A stretch of 5,078 nt of DNA, from positions 1 to 5,078 of the forward strand of contig JAJZOT010000156.1 in the NCBI GenBank assembly GCA_021847855.1, written 5' to 3'. Each line of letters starts with the position of its first letter. Position 1 is the stretch's first letter. This document shows, piece after piece, positions 5,019 through 5,078 of the stretch. The DNA comes from Thermoplasmata archaeon. GTDB lineage: Archaea; Thermoplasmatota; Thermoplasmata; Thermoplasmatales; Thermoplasmataceae. Under the pieces are notes generated by a model. It made no database searches. It saw only the letters and a list, made by a program, of their open reading frames with translations, and was not told where the DNA came from. Both the position numbers and the translations under genes were made by a program.

Positions 5019-5078
5019 GATAAAACACCTGCCAGATGTCCGGACGATCAGAAGATCATTGACGATCTTTCTAAGAAG
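5016..5078 (+). CDS. N-terminus of a possible HxlR/DUF24-type regulator (partial)
   Basis: Only 21 residues are visible before the window ends: MDKTPARCPDDQKIIDDLSK and a final Lys. The start is supported by an archaeal BRE/TATA placed 25 bases upstream, as in other leaderless genes of this window. The residues fit the beginning of HxlR/DUF24 winged-helix proteins, which open with Cys-Pro, about ten residues of first helix, then a Gly/Ser-Lys-Lys/Arg-Trp turn; here Cys8-Pro9 is followed by DDQKIIDDLSKK at the right distance and the Trp would be the next codon. In that family the N-terminal Cys is often a redox sensor. A palindromic operator over the start codon fits an autoregulated dimer. 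With so few residues the family call is tentative; a different helix-turn-helix protein is possible. Confidence 0.55.
   Translation, partial: MDKTPARCPDDQKIIDDLSKK

Overview
This window looks like chromosomal DNA from an archaeon of the Thermoplasmata (a Thermoplasma, Ferroplasma or Cuniculiplasma-like acidophile). The reasons are an Alba chromatin protein, an Lrp/AsnC regulator, a polyprenyl diphosphate synthase beside an ArsA-type ATPase, moderate A+T content, and archaeal TATA/BRE elements placed about 24-26 bases before several start codons, which implies leaderless transcripts. The family calls come from motifs. The lineage is inferred.

Layout. Everything from 1 to 4609 that codes does so on the minus strand. 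Read in the direction of transcription, from right to left: a 91-residue protein of unknown function (4334-4609), an Lrp/AsnC regulator with a GTG start (3880-4272), and Alba (3500-3769) with its own TATA box and a T7 stop signal. A 357-base non-coding stretch follows (3143-3499). Then comes a compact three-gene unit: polyprenyl diphosphate synthase (2162-3142), ArsA-type ATPase with a C-terminal Hsp20-like domain (963-2123), and a 73-residue acidic/basic small protein (741-962) whose ATG directly abuts the arsA stop. The left edge holds the first 216 residues of an ALDH7-like aldehyde dehydrogenase (1-649), probably with its own promoter. At the right edge a plus-strand gene starts at 5016. 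Only 21 codons are visible, and they fit the N-terminus of an HxlR/DUF24 winged-helix regulator.

How the genes fit together. The prenyltransferase has small residues before its first Asp-rich motif, which points to a product longer than C20, for example a quinone side chain. It also lacks a lysine that is nearly invariant in the family. The ArsA protein and the abutting small protein are probably translated from the same message. The right-hand 406-base divergent intergenic region is the most structured non-coding part. It contains a 74-base extended hairpin, further nested inverted repeats, and an 18-base perfect palindrome that ends on the start codon of the right-edge gene, where it would act as an operator. 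I see no CRISPR array, rRNA, tRNA or complete mobile element.
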